Shown one piece after another: positions 45,334-54,298 of a DNA stretch of 64,000 nucleotides. Each line of letters starts with the position of its first letter. Within the stretch, counting starts at the first letter, position 1. Under the pieces are notes generated by a model, which was given only the letters and a program-made list of their open reading frames with translations, made no database searches and was not told the DNA's origin. The stretch comes from Alteromonas sp. RKMC-009 (lineage in GTDB: Bacteria; Pseudomonadota; Gammaproteobacteria; Enterobacterales; Alteromonadaceae). The stretch spans positions 1,612,001 through 1,676,000 of the forward strand of contig NZ_CP031010.1 in the NCBI RefSeq assembly GCF_003584565.2, written 5' to 3'. Both the position numbers and the translations under genes were made by a program.

Positions 45334-46287
45334 ATGAAAACAGATAAAACGCAGTATCTTCAACCGCGGACGGACATTACATTTCGATGTGATGCCTGTC
45401 AACACGTCTGGGATGCAGAGCCGGACGAAGTAAAAGAGGATAGCGGATTATCTCATCCTTACCGGTATTTTGCTGATTGTCCGGAGTGTGATTCCCGTTC
45501 TCAGCAAATACCCTGGCAGCGCGGTTTATTCTCCAGCTATGTAAAAAGCACTGGCCCTAAAACGCTGGAAGGTAAAGCGGCATCAGCTGCAAACCTTGAT
45601 GGCCACCCAACGCCTGAAGAGGCAATGCGAACCCGCTTCAATGCGCTAAAGCACGGCGCAGCCGCCAAGCAGGCAATGTACTTTCCGGCTAAACCCGGTA
45701 AATACGATGCCTGTAAAACCTGCACGATTGATTTTGAATATTGCGCCAGTCAGGTTGCCTGTGCCCGCCGCACAGAACTGTTTATGCGCCATCTCATTGC
45801 GATAGAAACCAATGACCCCAGAGTGCTGCGCGAACATCACGCCATTACTCAGGCCAATCTGGCCACGCTGATGGATGACATGTTGCTCAGCGTGATCAGC
45901 AAAGGGGTATTGTTAGAATCTCCAGCTTATGCATTCGATAAAGACGGTAACTTCCATTTAGCGCAGTACATTGATGATGAAACCGGCCAACGCCGCACCA
46001 TCATGGATGCCAAAGCCAACCCGCTGCTGAAACATATTTTTGATCTGATGAGTAAAAACAACCTGTCGCTTTCTGACCTCGGCATGACACCAAAAGTACA
46101 GGAAGAAAACGAAATTCAGATGGGCCGGTTACAGCAGGATGACAAACAGAAGGCTGATTTGCTCAGTTTCCAGGAGTCTCAGGCAAAGAGTCTGGAGAAT
46201 TTGCAGCAGATGCTGAAGAACTCACAGGATGCACTGAAGAAAGATCCTATCCTAATCGAACACCAGCAAGCGAACGGCGATGGCTGA
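45334..46287 (+). CDS. Phage terminase small subunit-like protein with cysteine clusters
   Basis: The 317-residue protein sits directly before the large terminase gene. It has an N-terminal zinc-ribbon-like pattern (Cys19, 22, 49, 52), the TGPKTLEGKAASAANLDGH and NALKHGA segments frequent in small-terminase-type proteins, a second cluster C-x2-C-x6-C-x5-C (Cys127, 130, 137, 143), and a Gln-rich helical C-terminus. Small terminases recognise phage DNA for packaging. The assignment rests on position and on the TGPKT/LKHG segment. Confidence 0.7.
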   Translation: MKTDKTQYLQPRTDITFRCDACQHVWDAEPDEVKEDSGLSHPYRYFADCPECDSRSQQIPWQRGLFSSYVKSTGPKTLEGKAASAANLDGHPTPEEAMRTRFNALKHGAAAKQAMYFPAKPGKYDACKTCTIDFEYCASQVACARRTELFMRHLIAIETNDPRVLREHHAITQANLATLMDDMLLSVISKGVLLESPAYAFDKDGNFHLAQYIDDETGQRRTIMDAKANPLLKHIFDLMSKNNLSLSDLGMTPKVQEENEIQMGRLQQDDKQKADLLSFQESQAKSLENLQQMLKNSQDALKKDPILIEHQQANGDG

Positions 46288-47881
46288 ACGGGTTACAGCC
46301 AAAGAGCGGCGCAGACTGCAAAATTTGGCAGAAACGGAAATTCTGCGATACCAACATGACCATGCCCTGTGGCACAAACACGTTCATGATGTGACACTCG
46401 ACCCCATGCAGGTACTGAAGTGTCTGGAGATGGACAAACACCAGAATACTGTAGACAACAGCTGCCGCCGTACCGGTAAAACAGCAGTGAAAGAAATGTG
46501 GATACAGAAGTATCTGGCGTGCAACCCTGATCAGGAACTGGGCATCGTTGCCCCTAAAGAGGCGCAGAGTCTGGTAAACCTCGGGTATCACCTCGACGCA
46601 ATCCGCCGTTCCGACATTCTCAGTAATTTCATTGAATACCGTAACGGCCGTAAACAGATGAGCGACACGTATTACCGTTTCGCTAACCGCAGTATTGCGC
46701 GGGGTTACGGTATCTTCAGCCAGATAGACGGTGGTGACTTAACGATTGCCAGTATTGAGGAAGTGGACGACCTTGATCAGGAGCGTCTGAATTCCCGTTT
46801 CTTACTTACCATGGGGTCAACACGCCGGCTGGGTGCGGATGAAGATGCCAAGAATGATCCGATAATCCGGATTACCGGTGTATTCAAAGGTGCATCAGTA
46901 CTGTCTAATTTGCTTGAAACGAAAAAGTATCATCTTCTGCCTACAGTAGACTGTCATCTGGGAGTCCAGCTGGGCATTCTGAATGGCAAGTTTATCGACG
47001 ACATGAAAGTGCAACTTTCTCCGGAAGAGTACATTCGCCAGCTGCTCTGCATTAATACATCTTCCACTAACCTTATCTGGGAAAAATACATTCGTGCCGC
47101 CATTCAGACCGGTGCAAAAGTGAATGTTGAAATGGTGGTCCCCGAGCCCGGCAGCCGTTACAAAAAACGCGGCCTGCTCAGTTTCGGCTATGATGCCGCC
47201 GGTCACGGTGAATCGGCCAACGCATCGAAGCATGCTTTTATCGTGTCAGAACAGGTTGGAAACTACGTTGTGATCCTGTTCGCCAAAACGTGGGCACCCG
47301 GTACCGATGACACCGTTGTGAAAAATGACCTGCTGGCGTTCTGGCGTTACTTCCGTCCGGATTACGCTATCGGGGATGCTTACGGACTGGGTATGCTTAC
47401 CCAGCTGAATCACGACTTATTTGCCGAAGGGCTGACAGATATCAATATCCGTGCAGTGAATGATGGTGAGTCAAACGCCAGTGCGTGGAATGAATGGGCC
47501 TTTGCTCCTCTGCGTTTTGAAGGGTCAATGAAACACAACATGGCGCAGGCGCTGCGGGCTATATTTCATCATCTTCATGCAGTGATCCCTTACGTCGACC
47601 ATTTAAACCCAACCGGACTGGATGCCGAAAGCCTGGCGGTCAGCGATATGCAAACTTTCATTAAGCAGCTGTCGAACATTCGTCCTGAAGAAACAACAAA
47701 AAGCTATTCCAGCTACGTTATGGTGCTGAAGAAAATAGGCGATGACTTGTTTGATGCGGCCATGGCCAGCATCTGGGGTCTGGCCACGCGGGGTAACCCC
47801 AAGCCGGCCACAGTGGTTGCCACCACTTCACGTACCCGCGACGAACTGCTGGGCACTCAAATGTATATTGCGGGGAATTAA
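46280..47881 (+). CDS. Phage terminase large subunit
   Basis: The 533-residue packaging motor has an N-terminal ATPase with a Walker A-like CRRTGKTA (about residue 62) and Walker B ASIEEVDD (about residue 158), then a C-terminal nuclease-type domain beginning near FGYDAAGHG with acidic residues at DAYGLGML. It overlaps the preceding gene by 8 bases. It pumps DNA through the portal and cuts it. Confidence 0.88.
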   Translation: MAERVTAKERRRLQNLAETEILRYQHDHALWHKHVHDVTLDPMQVLKCLEMDKHQNTVDNSCRRTGKTAVKEMWIQKYLACNPDQELGIVAPKEAQSLVNLGYHLDAIRRSDILSNFIEYRNGRKQMSDTYYRFANRSIARGYGIFSQIDGGDLTIASIEEVDDLDQERLNSRFLLTMGSTRRLGADEDAKNDPIIRITGVFKGASVLSNLLETKKYHLLPTVDCHLGVQLGILNGKFIDDMKVQLSPEEYIRQLLCINTSSTNLIWEKYIRAAIQTGAKVNVEMVVPEPGSRYKKRGLLSFGYDAAGHGESANASKHAFIVSEQVGNYVVILFAKTWAPGTDDTVVKNDLLAFWRYFRPDYAIGDAYGLGMLTQLNHDLFAEGLTDINIRAVNDGESNASAWNEWAFAPLRFEGSMKHNMAQALRAIFHHLHAVIPYVDHLNPTGLDAESLAVSDMQTFIKQLSNIRPEETTKSYSSYVMVLKKIGDDLFDAAMASIWGLATRGNPKPATVVATTSRTRDELLGTQMYIAGN

Positions 47882-47884
47882 CAC

Positions 47885-49282
47885 ATGGGCATATTCAGTA
47901 AAATTTCTGGCATGCTGGGCCGTCATCCGTCCGGTGATGCGGTGGTATCACCTGAAAATGACCAGGCAAAAGAAAATGACACACGGGGCGGTACCACCGT
48001 TGACTCCGGTAATTACCTGCGCCGTATGTACGATGAGTTGTTTATCTCTCCGGAATATAAATCGTCAGTACTGAATATCCGGTTGATGGACAAACAGGAT
48101 GGCCGTGTAAAGAAAATTCACAAGCGCATGGCCCGCGATGCCACAAAGGGCGGTATTCGTCTGCAGTGGAAAGGTGCAGAGAATAAGCGGATTGCCAAAT
48201 TGTTCAAGCAGTGGCAAAAGCGGCTGGGGCTGGATAATGCACAAAAACTGCAGTCTGATGCACGGGGTGCAGTCATGGAAGGCCAGCTGGCGCTGCAATG
48301 GGTGATTAATAATCGCCGTGAGGTGACACTGGGTTTACGGATGCCGGGTGAAACTATGTATCCGGATACCGATGCCACAGGCCAGTTCAAAAGTACCCGT
48401 TCTGCGTATAAGCAACTGGATCCTGTCGGCGGGCATCAGGTCATTGCCGAATTTGCTTTCTGGCAGATTTCTATGGTCCGGCTGGACCCTGATAACTACG
48501 ATGATTACGGCGCACCTGGCCGCCCGTATCTGGATGCGTCCCGCAAGTCATGGAAGCAGCTCACCATGACAGAAGATGATTTGGTTATCCGCCGCCGCAC
48601 CCGCGCTCCCCAGCGCTTCAGTCATGTACTGGAAGGTGCCAAGGACGAAGAACTACAGAAATACAAAAATGAACAGGAAGCCGGCAAGGGCTTAATCACT
48701 ACTGATTTTTATTCGAATTACAAAGGTGGCGTAAACGCACTGGGCGGTGATGCCCAGTTAGATGCCATTGCCGATGTGGTGCATCTGCTTGATACATTCT
48801 TTGCCGGTGCACCCGCGCCAAAAGGCCTGTTCGGTTACTCGGAAGGGCTGAACCGTGACATTCTTGAAGACCTGAAAAAAGACTATTTTGAAGAAATAGA
48901 CGGTCTGCAGGACACATTATCCCAGGCATATTACGAAGGGTTCCGTTTGCAGCTGCTTCTGAACGGGATTAATCCGGATGCCTATGATTTTCAGGTGCAG
49001 TTCTCAGAACGTAAAACGGAAACCCGCAATCAGAAAGCGGATCTGGCACTGAAGTATCAGGCCATGGGCGTACCTGACTCGCTCATCTGGGAAACGGCGG
49101 GCCTTGAATCAGCAAACGTGATAGACCGCATCAAAGCCCAGAAAGCCAGCAAAGACCCGTACCCCGGCGAACAGGACGATGATGATGGTACCGTCACCAA
49201 TGACGGTACCAAACAACGTGTCAGTATTACTCCGGGAAATCAGCCCAAAGGGGAATCGGCCACCCATGTGTCAAACTCTTAA
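47885..49282 (+). CDS. Phage portal protein
   Basis: The 465-residue protein follows the terminase by 3 nt. It has helical segments such as ELFISPEYKSSVLNIRLMDK, a stem-like C-terminal region (GLFGYSEGLNRDILEDLKKDYFEEIDGLQDTL) and an acidic disordered tail. Portals form the dodecameric ring for DNA entry. Family membership is inferred from position, length and helical pattern. Confidence 0.78.
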   Translation: MGIFSKISGMLGRHPSGDAVVSPENDQAKENDTRGGTTVDSGNYLRRMYDELFISPEYKSSVLNIRLMDKQDGRVKKIHKRMARDATKGGIRLQWKGAENKRIAKLFKQWQKRLGLDNAQKLQSDARGAVMEGQLALQWVINNRREVTLGLRMPGETMYPDTDATGQFKSTRSAYKQLDPVGGHQVIAEFAFWQISMVRLDPDNYDDYGAPGRPYLDASRKSWKQLTMTEDDLVIRRRTRAPQRFSHVLEGAKDEELQKYKNEQEAGKGLITTDFYSNYKGGVNALGGDAQLDAIADVVHLLDTFFAGAPAPKGLFGYSEGLNRDILEDLKKDYFEEIDGLQDTLSQAYYEGFRLQLLLNGINPDAYDFQVQFSERKTETRNQKADLALKYQAMGVPDSLIWETAGLESANVIDRIKAQKASKDPYPGEQDDDDGTVTNDGTKQRVSITPGNQPKGESATHVSNS

Positions 49283-49544
49283 GCCACTGGAAGACAGAAT
49301 TATTATTTCTGACGATGCCAGAGAAAATGATTCCATTATTGAAGTGACAGACAAACGGCCGTCGAACATTGCCACTGTTCTTGCCGTGGGCCCGGGGCGT
49401 GTTCTGAAAAACGGCCGCCGTGCTCCGGTGGGGGTAAGCGTGGGTGATAAAATCTTCATCAGCTGCTACGCCGGATACCGCTACGAACTGGACAGCGGCA
49501 CAGTACGCATTATCCATGAAGCTGATGTGCAGGCGGTGTTATGA
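49266..49544 (+). CDS. Phage-encoded GroES-like co-chaperonin
   Basis: The 92-residue protein aligns with GroES: LKPLEDRIIIS at the N-terminus, then the flexible segment, then VLAVGPGRVLKNG and VSVGDKIFISCYAGYRYELDSGTVRIIHEADVQAVL. GroES caps GroEL in protein folding; several phages carry their own to fold the capsid protein. ATG 49266 lies inside the last 17 bases of the portal gene, and the stop overlaps the next gene by 4 bases. It is located just before the capsid genes. Confidence 0.85.
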   Translation: MCQTLKPLEDRIIISDDARENDSIIEVTDKRPSNIATVLAVGPGRVLKNGRRAPVGVSVGDKIFISCYAGYRYELDSGTVRIIHEADVQAVL

Positions 49545-50590
49545 GCGAACTGTCACGTAAAAAAGCAACCATCCGCCGCGCTCAGGCCCTCGCTCTGGCG
49601 GCTTACTTCGCACTGGACAAAGAAACCCTGTCCGCGCAGCAGGAACACTATGAAAGCAGCTTGTCTGAAATACTCACCGTACTGGCCTTTCATACAGACA
49701 GCTCAGGCATTGTGAGGTTACAGCAGTTGCAGGCGCTGCGCCGTGATGTGGAATCGGTACTGGATAACCTTGCCAGATTACAAACCTCGTTACTGAACAG
49801 CAGTATTCAGCAGGGTGCGGAAATAGGTACCCGTGCTTTCCAATCGTATAAAACTGTCGAAGCGGCTGTGGATATCAGCCAGCGCACTACACGGTATGTT
49901 CAGCAGTTTACCGGCGCTGACGGGCTGCAACTGTCTGATCGTCTCTGGATTGTTAACGACAGCAATAAAACTGCAGTGGTACGCGCTATCAACCGTGCCG
50001 TTATTCAGGGGCATTCTGCCAGTGAAGCAGCAGCGCAGCTGATCGCCAGTGGTGAAGTGCCGGCGGCGCAGATGCAAAATAAAGTGCAACAGGGCAGCGA
50101 ACAAAACATTGGCAATGTACTGAAGGCGCAGGCAAAGGATCCTGACGCGGCTTACTGGCAGGCCAGACGGTTGTTCCGTACTGAAATCAACCGTGCACAC
50201 GGCATGGCTTATCAGAACAGCCTGGCAGATGATGACGATGTGATCGGCACACGCTTTATGCTCAGCCCCAATCACCCCCGTGTCGATATTTGTGATATGC
50301 ATGCCACAGTGAACCGGTATGGCCTTGGCCGTGGCGTATATCCTAAAGGAAAAAGCCCGTGGCCGGCACACCCCAATACCTTAAGTTATGAAGAGGCGGT
50401 TTTCGAAGACGAAGTGTCAGAGGAAGACCGTTCGGGGAAAGAAGACCGCATCAGCTGGCTGGCTAATCAGCCCGGCAATATTCGGGTGGGCGTGCTGGGC
50501 GTGTACAAAAATAACCTGCTGCAGTCCGGTGTACTCAAAGAAACCATGATTAATTCAAAAGTCAGAGCGTTGAAAAAGCGCTTCGGATAA
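49541..50590 (+). CDS. Phage head morphogenesis protein, Mu F-like
   Basis: The 349-residue protein has a long helical N-terminal half and the C-terminal minor-head module with RTEINRAHGMAYQNS and SPNHPRVDICDMHA, typical of Mu gpF/SPP1 gp7-like proteins, which sit in the head near the portal. It follows the co-chaperonin with an ATGA overlap. Confidence 0.82.
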   Translation: MSELSRKKATIRRAQALALAAYFALDKETLSAQQEHYESSLSEILTVLAFHTDSSGIVRLQQLQALRRDVESVLDNLARLQTSLLNSSIQQGAEIGTRAFQSYKTVEAAVDISQRTTRYVQQFTGADGLQLSDRLWIVNDSNKTAVVRAINRAVIQGHSASEAAAQLIASGEVPAAQMQNKVQQGSEQNIGNVLKAQAKDPDAAYWQARRLFRTEINRAHGMAYQNSLADDDDVIGTRFMLSPNHPRVDICDMHATVNRYGLGRGVYPKGKSPWPAHPNTLSYEEAVFEDEVSEEDRSGKEDRISWLANQPGNIRVGVLGVYKNNLLQSGVLKETMINSKVRALKKRFG

Positions 50591-50594
50591 CCTT

Positions 50595-50611
50595 TTGCCC
50601 TAACCCTGCTG
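50595..50611 (+). promoter_or_regulatory. Phage 17-bp motif, copy 2 (before the capsid ORF)
   Basis: Exact copy of TTGCCCTAACCCTGCTG. After a 7-nt spacer it is followed by CTTGCCACACTG, similar to GTTGCGACACTG behind copy 3. The ATG of the capsid ORF is 48 bp downstream. Confidence 0.75.
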
Positions 50612-50659
50612 TTACCCCCTTGCCACACTGCTGACAGGTATTGTTAGAAGAGTGTGGAC

Positions 50660-53215
50660 ATGAGCCAACACAACAATCGTCGAATCCAATTGGAAGCACC
50701 TGCGGAAACCCGCACGGTGCGCTTTCTTGCCTCTGCAGTCTCGGTGGATGCCGAACGGCAGAGCAGTGTCGTTACGGTTACCCGCACCGGTCAGTTTTTT
50801 GACCCCCGGTACGGCCAGTTTGAAATTACCCCCGTGATGCTACAAAGCATGGTGGATAACTTCAATAAAGGCGTATTCGGTCAGGACATCTCAATTGACC
50901 GTGCGCACAATCCGGCTGACGGCGCGGCAGGTACCATCACACGCTTATTCCTGGACAGGAACAAACTGCGTGCAGAGGTGGCGTGGACACCCTTTGGTCA
51001 CGACCTGATCAAGCAAAAAGGGTATCGCTATCTGTCGGCAGAATTCATGGAGAATTTTGTCACCAATGAACACCCGTTCACTGAGCACGGGCCAACCCTG
51101 TTGGGTGCTGGCTTAGTTGTTCGTCCCTGTGTCAAAAACCTAGACCGGGTTGAACTCTCTGAAGGCGATGCTGCATTTACCGGCATGCAGCTTATCAGTG
51201 AGCAGCTCGCTACCGAACTATCCGAGGAATCAAACGTGAAAGAATTAATCAAATTGTTCACCACTGCGCTGCAGAATAAGAAACTCAGCGAAGCGGCTAT
51301 TAATAAGTGGGTTGCTACTGCAACAAATGCCCTTGAAACGGTTTCTGATGAAACCCAGCAAAGGCAACTGATGGCACAACTGCAGGAAACGGCGTTATCG
51401 CTGGCAGAATCTGCGCCTGAAACGGTACCGGTTATTAATTTGAGTGCGCCATCTGCCGGCTTATCGAAAGATGACGTTGTTGCATTGATGCAGCAAATGA
51501 AAACGGAAGAGGCCAAAGCACTCAGCGAAGCGCAGCAGAAGAAAGATGCGAACATTAAACTGTTCAGCGATCACATTACTGCCACCAAAGCGCTGTCTGA
51601 AGAAACCAAAGCCAAATTGCTGAAAGCGGCAGACCTTATCACCGGTGATATGACTGAAGGCCAGGTGAAAGCCATGGCAAACCAGCAAATTACCCTGGGT
51701 GAAGAACTGGACTCACAAACCAAACTGGCAGGTATGGGCTTTACCGGTGCACATGGCCCGATGGGTTCAGTCATGCTGGCATCCGGTCACAACGCAAATG
51801 CAATGAAGCTGGCACAGGATGTCCGTAAACAGTTAAAACTGACATCTGCATTTGCAAACGGGGCAATCCGTTTGTCTGATTCTGTTGACCCGTTCGTGGA
51901 TAACGTACTGACATTGTTTGATGGTCAGTATAACCAGCAACTGATGCGTGAACACAAAGTGCTCTCCGGCGAAGAAGGCAGCATGAGTGACACATCTTTA
52001 CCGTATGCCTTCCGCCGTGAAGTAATTCGTGAAGCGCTGCACGACTTAAACATTCTGCAGCTGGTTGCCACTACCACTGACCCGTCTGCCCAGACAACCA
52101 CCCAGATCCCTTACGAAGAGCGTAAAGCGTTCAATGGCCGTACTGATGGCCTGGTATTTGAACGCGGCGGTATTCCTAAGGCCGGCGTAAGTCAGAAAAT
52201 GGACACCGCGTACGTGAACGCCATGAAGATTGCGTTCAACGTGTCTAACGAAATGATGCACTTTACCCGCGTTTCCGGTGTGAACTGGGATGCATGGGGC
52301 CGCCATGTGGCAACCTGTTCACGTATTCTGCGTGAAATTGTGGTGCGCCGTCTGGCTAACGAAATGCTGCGTATGTCTGACAGCTTCAATGCAGGCACTG
52401 TCACCAGCGAGAACATTGCGTCACAACTGGATGGTTCAACCAGCCAGATTAAAACGGCCCAGTTCCCTGTTGTCCGTCCGCATCAGGTTTATGACCTTCA
52501 GGGTACGGCAGTGGGTTCTGCTTCTAATCCGCTGGTACTTACTGTTGACGGTGCGAACATTGCGCCATTCGACGGTACCGGTAAGCAGGCAACCGGCACT
52601 TACTATGTGATCACTAACGCCAACTTGGGTTACATCACACTGGTTGATGAAACCGGTGCAGCGGTCACACCAAATGCCTCTGCCGCCACGCTCAGCTACA
52701 GCTATGCAACCAATGTCAGCAAGTTTGATATTGACCTGCCGTCTGACACCAAGCTGGAAGCGCACTTAAACGGCCTGTTACGTAAAATTGGCAGCCGCAA
52801 GGCCACCATGAAAGACGACCGTTACATTACGCCGAACTTCCTGCTGATGAGCAACACCCTGAACGACACCTGCACTAACGCTGACCAGTTCGTGGTGAGC
52901 CTGAAGCGTGACGGTGCAGACACCAACAGCATGGGTGACCTTGAAAAAGTGAAAGGCTTGCCATCATGGGCCACTAACGCCCCGGGCATCGACTTAGGCG
53001 ATGAGCGTATTCTGATGGGTGAGCGCGGAACGTCTCACTACGTAGTAGCCAAAGCATTTGCGATTGGTGAAATGCAGGAAGGGCGCGACCCGGTAACCGG
53101 TGAAATGAACGGTACCAAAGAAGCATACGGTGAAGAATACAACGCGATTCATACACCCAAGCCGCTGGCGAACCGTTACACCTCTGTACTGGTTTATTCA
53201 GCAACGGGCCGTTAA
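50660..53215 (+). CDS. Fused phage prohead protease, scaffold-like region and major capsid protein
   Basis: One 851-codon frame joins three parts. Residues 1-180 resemble Mu gpI-type prohead proteases (RTGQFFDPRYGQFEITPVML, DRAHNPADGAAG, YRYLSAEF). Residues about 190-350 are helical and Glu/Lys/Gln-rich, like scaffolds. Residues about 380-851 look like an HK97-fold capsid protein (FANGAIRLSDSVDPFVDNV, then RVSGVNWDAWGRHVATCSRILRE). ATG 50660 is preferred to the GTG at 50654. An in-frame GTG at 51236 with its own ribosome site could give a 659-residue scaffold-capsid product. A terminator follows the stop. Confidence 0.8.
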   Translation: MSQHNNRRIQLEAPAETRTVRFLASAVSVDAERQSSVVTVTRTGQFFDPRYGQFEITPVMLQSMVDNFNKGVFGQDISIDRAHNPADGAAGTITRLFLDRNKLRAEVAWTPFGHDLIKQKGYRYLSAEFMENFVTNEHPFTEHGPTLLGAGLVVRPCVKNLDRVELSEGDAAFTGMQLISEQLATELSEESNVKELIKLFTTALQNKKLSEAAINKWVATATNALETVSDETQQRQLMAQLQETALSLAESAPETVPVINLSAPSAGLSKDDVVALMQQMKTEEAKALSEAQQKKDANIKLFSDHITATKALSEETKAKLLKAADLITGDMTEGQVKAMANQQITLGEELDSQTKLAGMGFTGAHGPMGSVMLASGHNANAMKLAQDVRKQLKLTSAFANGAIRLSDSVDPFVDNVLTLFDGQYNQQLMREHKVLSGEEGSMSDTSLPYAFRREVIREALHDLNILQLVATTTDPSAQTTTQIPYEERKAFNGRTDGLVFERGGIPKAGVSQKMDTAYVNAMKIAFNVSNEMMHFTRVSGVNWDAWGRHVATCSRILREIVVRRLANEMLRMSDSFNAGTVTSENIASQLDGSTSQIKTAQFPVVRPHQVYDLQGTAVGSASNPLVLTVDGANIAPFDGTGKQATGTYYVITNANLGYITLVDETGAAVTPNASAATLSYSYATNVSKFDIDLPSDTKLEAHLNGLLRKIGSRKATMKDDRYITPNFLLMSNTLNDTCTNADQFVVSLKRDGADTNSMGDLEKVKGLPSWATNAPGIDLGDERILMGERGTSHYVVAKAFAIGEMQEGRDPVTGEMNGTKEAYGEEYNAIHTPKPLANRYTSVLVYSATGR
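51224..51238 (+). promoter_or_regulatory. Internal ribosome site and GTG start for the scaffold-capsid part
   Basis: GAGGAA (51224-51229) precedes an in-frame GTG (51236-51238) by 6 nt, right where the protease-like part ends and the helical region starts (VKELIKLFTTAL). Confidence 0.55.
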
Positions 53216-53232
53216 TCCGGTTCACTTACCCC

Positions 53233-53261
53233 AAAAGGGCAGGCATTTGCCTGCCCTTTTT
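53233..53261 (+). terminator. Terminator after the capsid ORF
   Basis: AAAAGGGCAGGCA (53233-53245) pairs perfectly with TGCCTGCCCTTTT (53248-53260) around 2 nt, giving 13 bp plus T residues. It sits between the capsid gene and the next phage gene. Confidence 0.88.
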
Positions 53262-53274
53262 CATGGAGCGCATT

Positions 53275-53706
53275 ATGCAAAAGCTATTTACCAACAACAC
53301 TGACAAAATTGTTTTTGAAAGCGGTGTACTTATTCCCCCGGGTGAAAGTCGTCCTGTAACGGTTATTCCCTCTTCATCAAAGAAAAAATTCGACCCTGTT
53401 CCCATTTTGGACAGACCTGTAAATGCATTAGAGAATAGTCTGGCTGGTTTAACATTGGACCAGCTTAATCAGGTGAAGGGCGCGGAAGAAAGTGGCGCAA
53501 ACCGTAAAACGGCCCTGACTCTGATTAGTCAGGAAATCGAAAAACGGGAATATGACGCGGAATTAAGTGATTTCGCCAGAGAACTGTCTTCAGTGACCAA
53601 TCTGGACGAATTATTACTTGCAGTTGCTGACGATGAAGCCAAGGTAGCCATGGTGGAACAGGAACTACAATCCCGCGCAGAGAAAACTAAAGATGACAAT
53701 AAGTAG
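53275..53706 (+). CDS. Phage protein of unknown function (head-tail region)
   Basis: The 143-residue protein has an N-terminal small beta-rich part (MQKLFTNNTDKIVFESGVLIPPGESRPV) and a helical, acidic C-terminal part. ATG 53275 is preferred to ATG 53263 because GGAGCG then serves as its ribosome site. The stop overlaps the next gene by 14 bases. It lies just behind a terminator, so it depends on readthrough. No family recognised; position suggests a head decoration or connector role. Confidence 0.65.
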   Translation: MQKLFTNNTDKIVFESGVLIPPGESRPVTVIPSSSKKKFDPVPILDRPVNALENSLAGLTLDQLNQVKGAEESGANRKTALTLISQEIEKREYDAELSDFARELSSVTNLDELLLAVADDEAKVAMVEQELQSRAEKTKDDNK

Positions 53707-54298
53707 AACCACACTGATTACAGCGGTGACGGATGCTTTGTCGGGCAGCGCTAAGCTGCTCGACTTCACCAGCGACAGCAGTTTTGCCGATACCATGATT
53801 GATAACGCACTGGATGCACTGGCGAAGCTGGCCCCTAACACCGGTATCGATACTATTACGTTGCAACCCAATGTGCTGACGTATGCCGCCCCGGCAGATG
53901 CCTGGGCATACAAGTCTTCACCGTGGGGGACAGAACAGAATGTAGCGCCGTGGGAATCGGGGTTTGTGTCCAGACTGCCCAACGTGGAAATGAACAACGG
54001 CAACCTGTATTTCAGTTTTGCCCCGACCGCCAAAATGCTGGCCAGCCTCGGCAGCAGCTTCACTTATTATTACTACGCCACTTATGCCTACGATGGCACC
54101 ACCATTACGGTTGAGCCACGCAAACAGGGATTATTGTTACTGCTTTGCCAGATGGAGTGCATGAAAGCGCTGATGATCCGTGAAGCCGGTACACAGGTGA
54201 CAGCGAAAACATCAAACGGCCGCATTCAGTTCGGCAGCCCGAAAAAGGCTTACGACATTCTGGATAGTGAAGCCAGCGCACTGGCCCGTTCGCTATGA
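53693..54298 (+). CDS. Putative phage head-tail connector protein
   Basis: The 201-residue protein begins inside the preceding gene and ends 4 bases inside the next. The sequence starts with helical segments (TLITAVTDALSGSAKLLDF) and later has LLLLLCQMECMKALMIREAG. Placed between capsid and gp10-like genes, it fits an adaptor/connector, but no motif proves this. Confidence 0.6.
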   Translation: MTISRTTLITAVTDALSGSAKLLDFTSDSSFADTMIDNALDALAKLAPNTGIDTITLQPNVLTYAAPADAWAYKSSPWGTEQNVAPWESGFVSRLPNVEMNNGNLYFSFAPTAKMLASLGSSFTYYYYATYAYDGTTITVEPRKQGLLLLLCQMECMKALMIREAGTQVTAKTSNGRIQFGSPKKAYDILDSEASALARSL

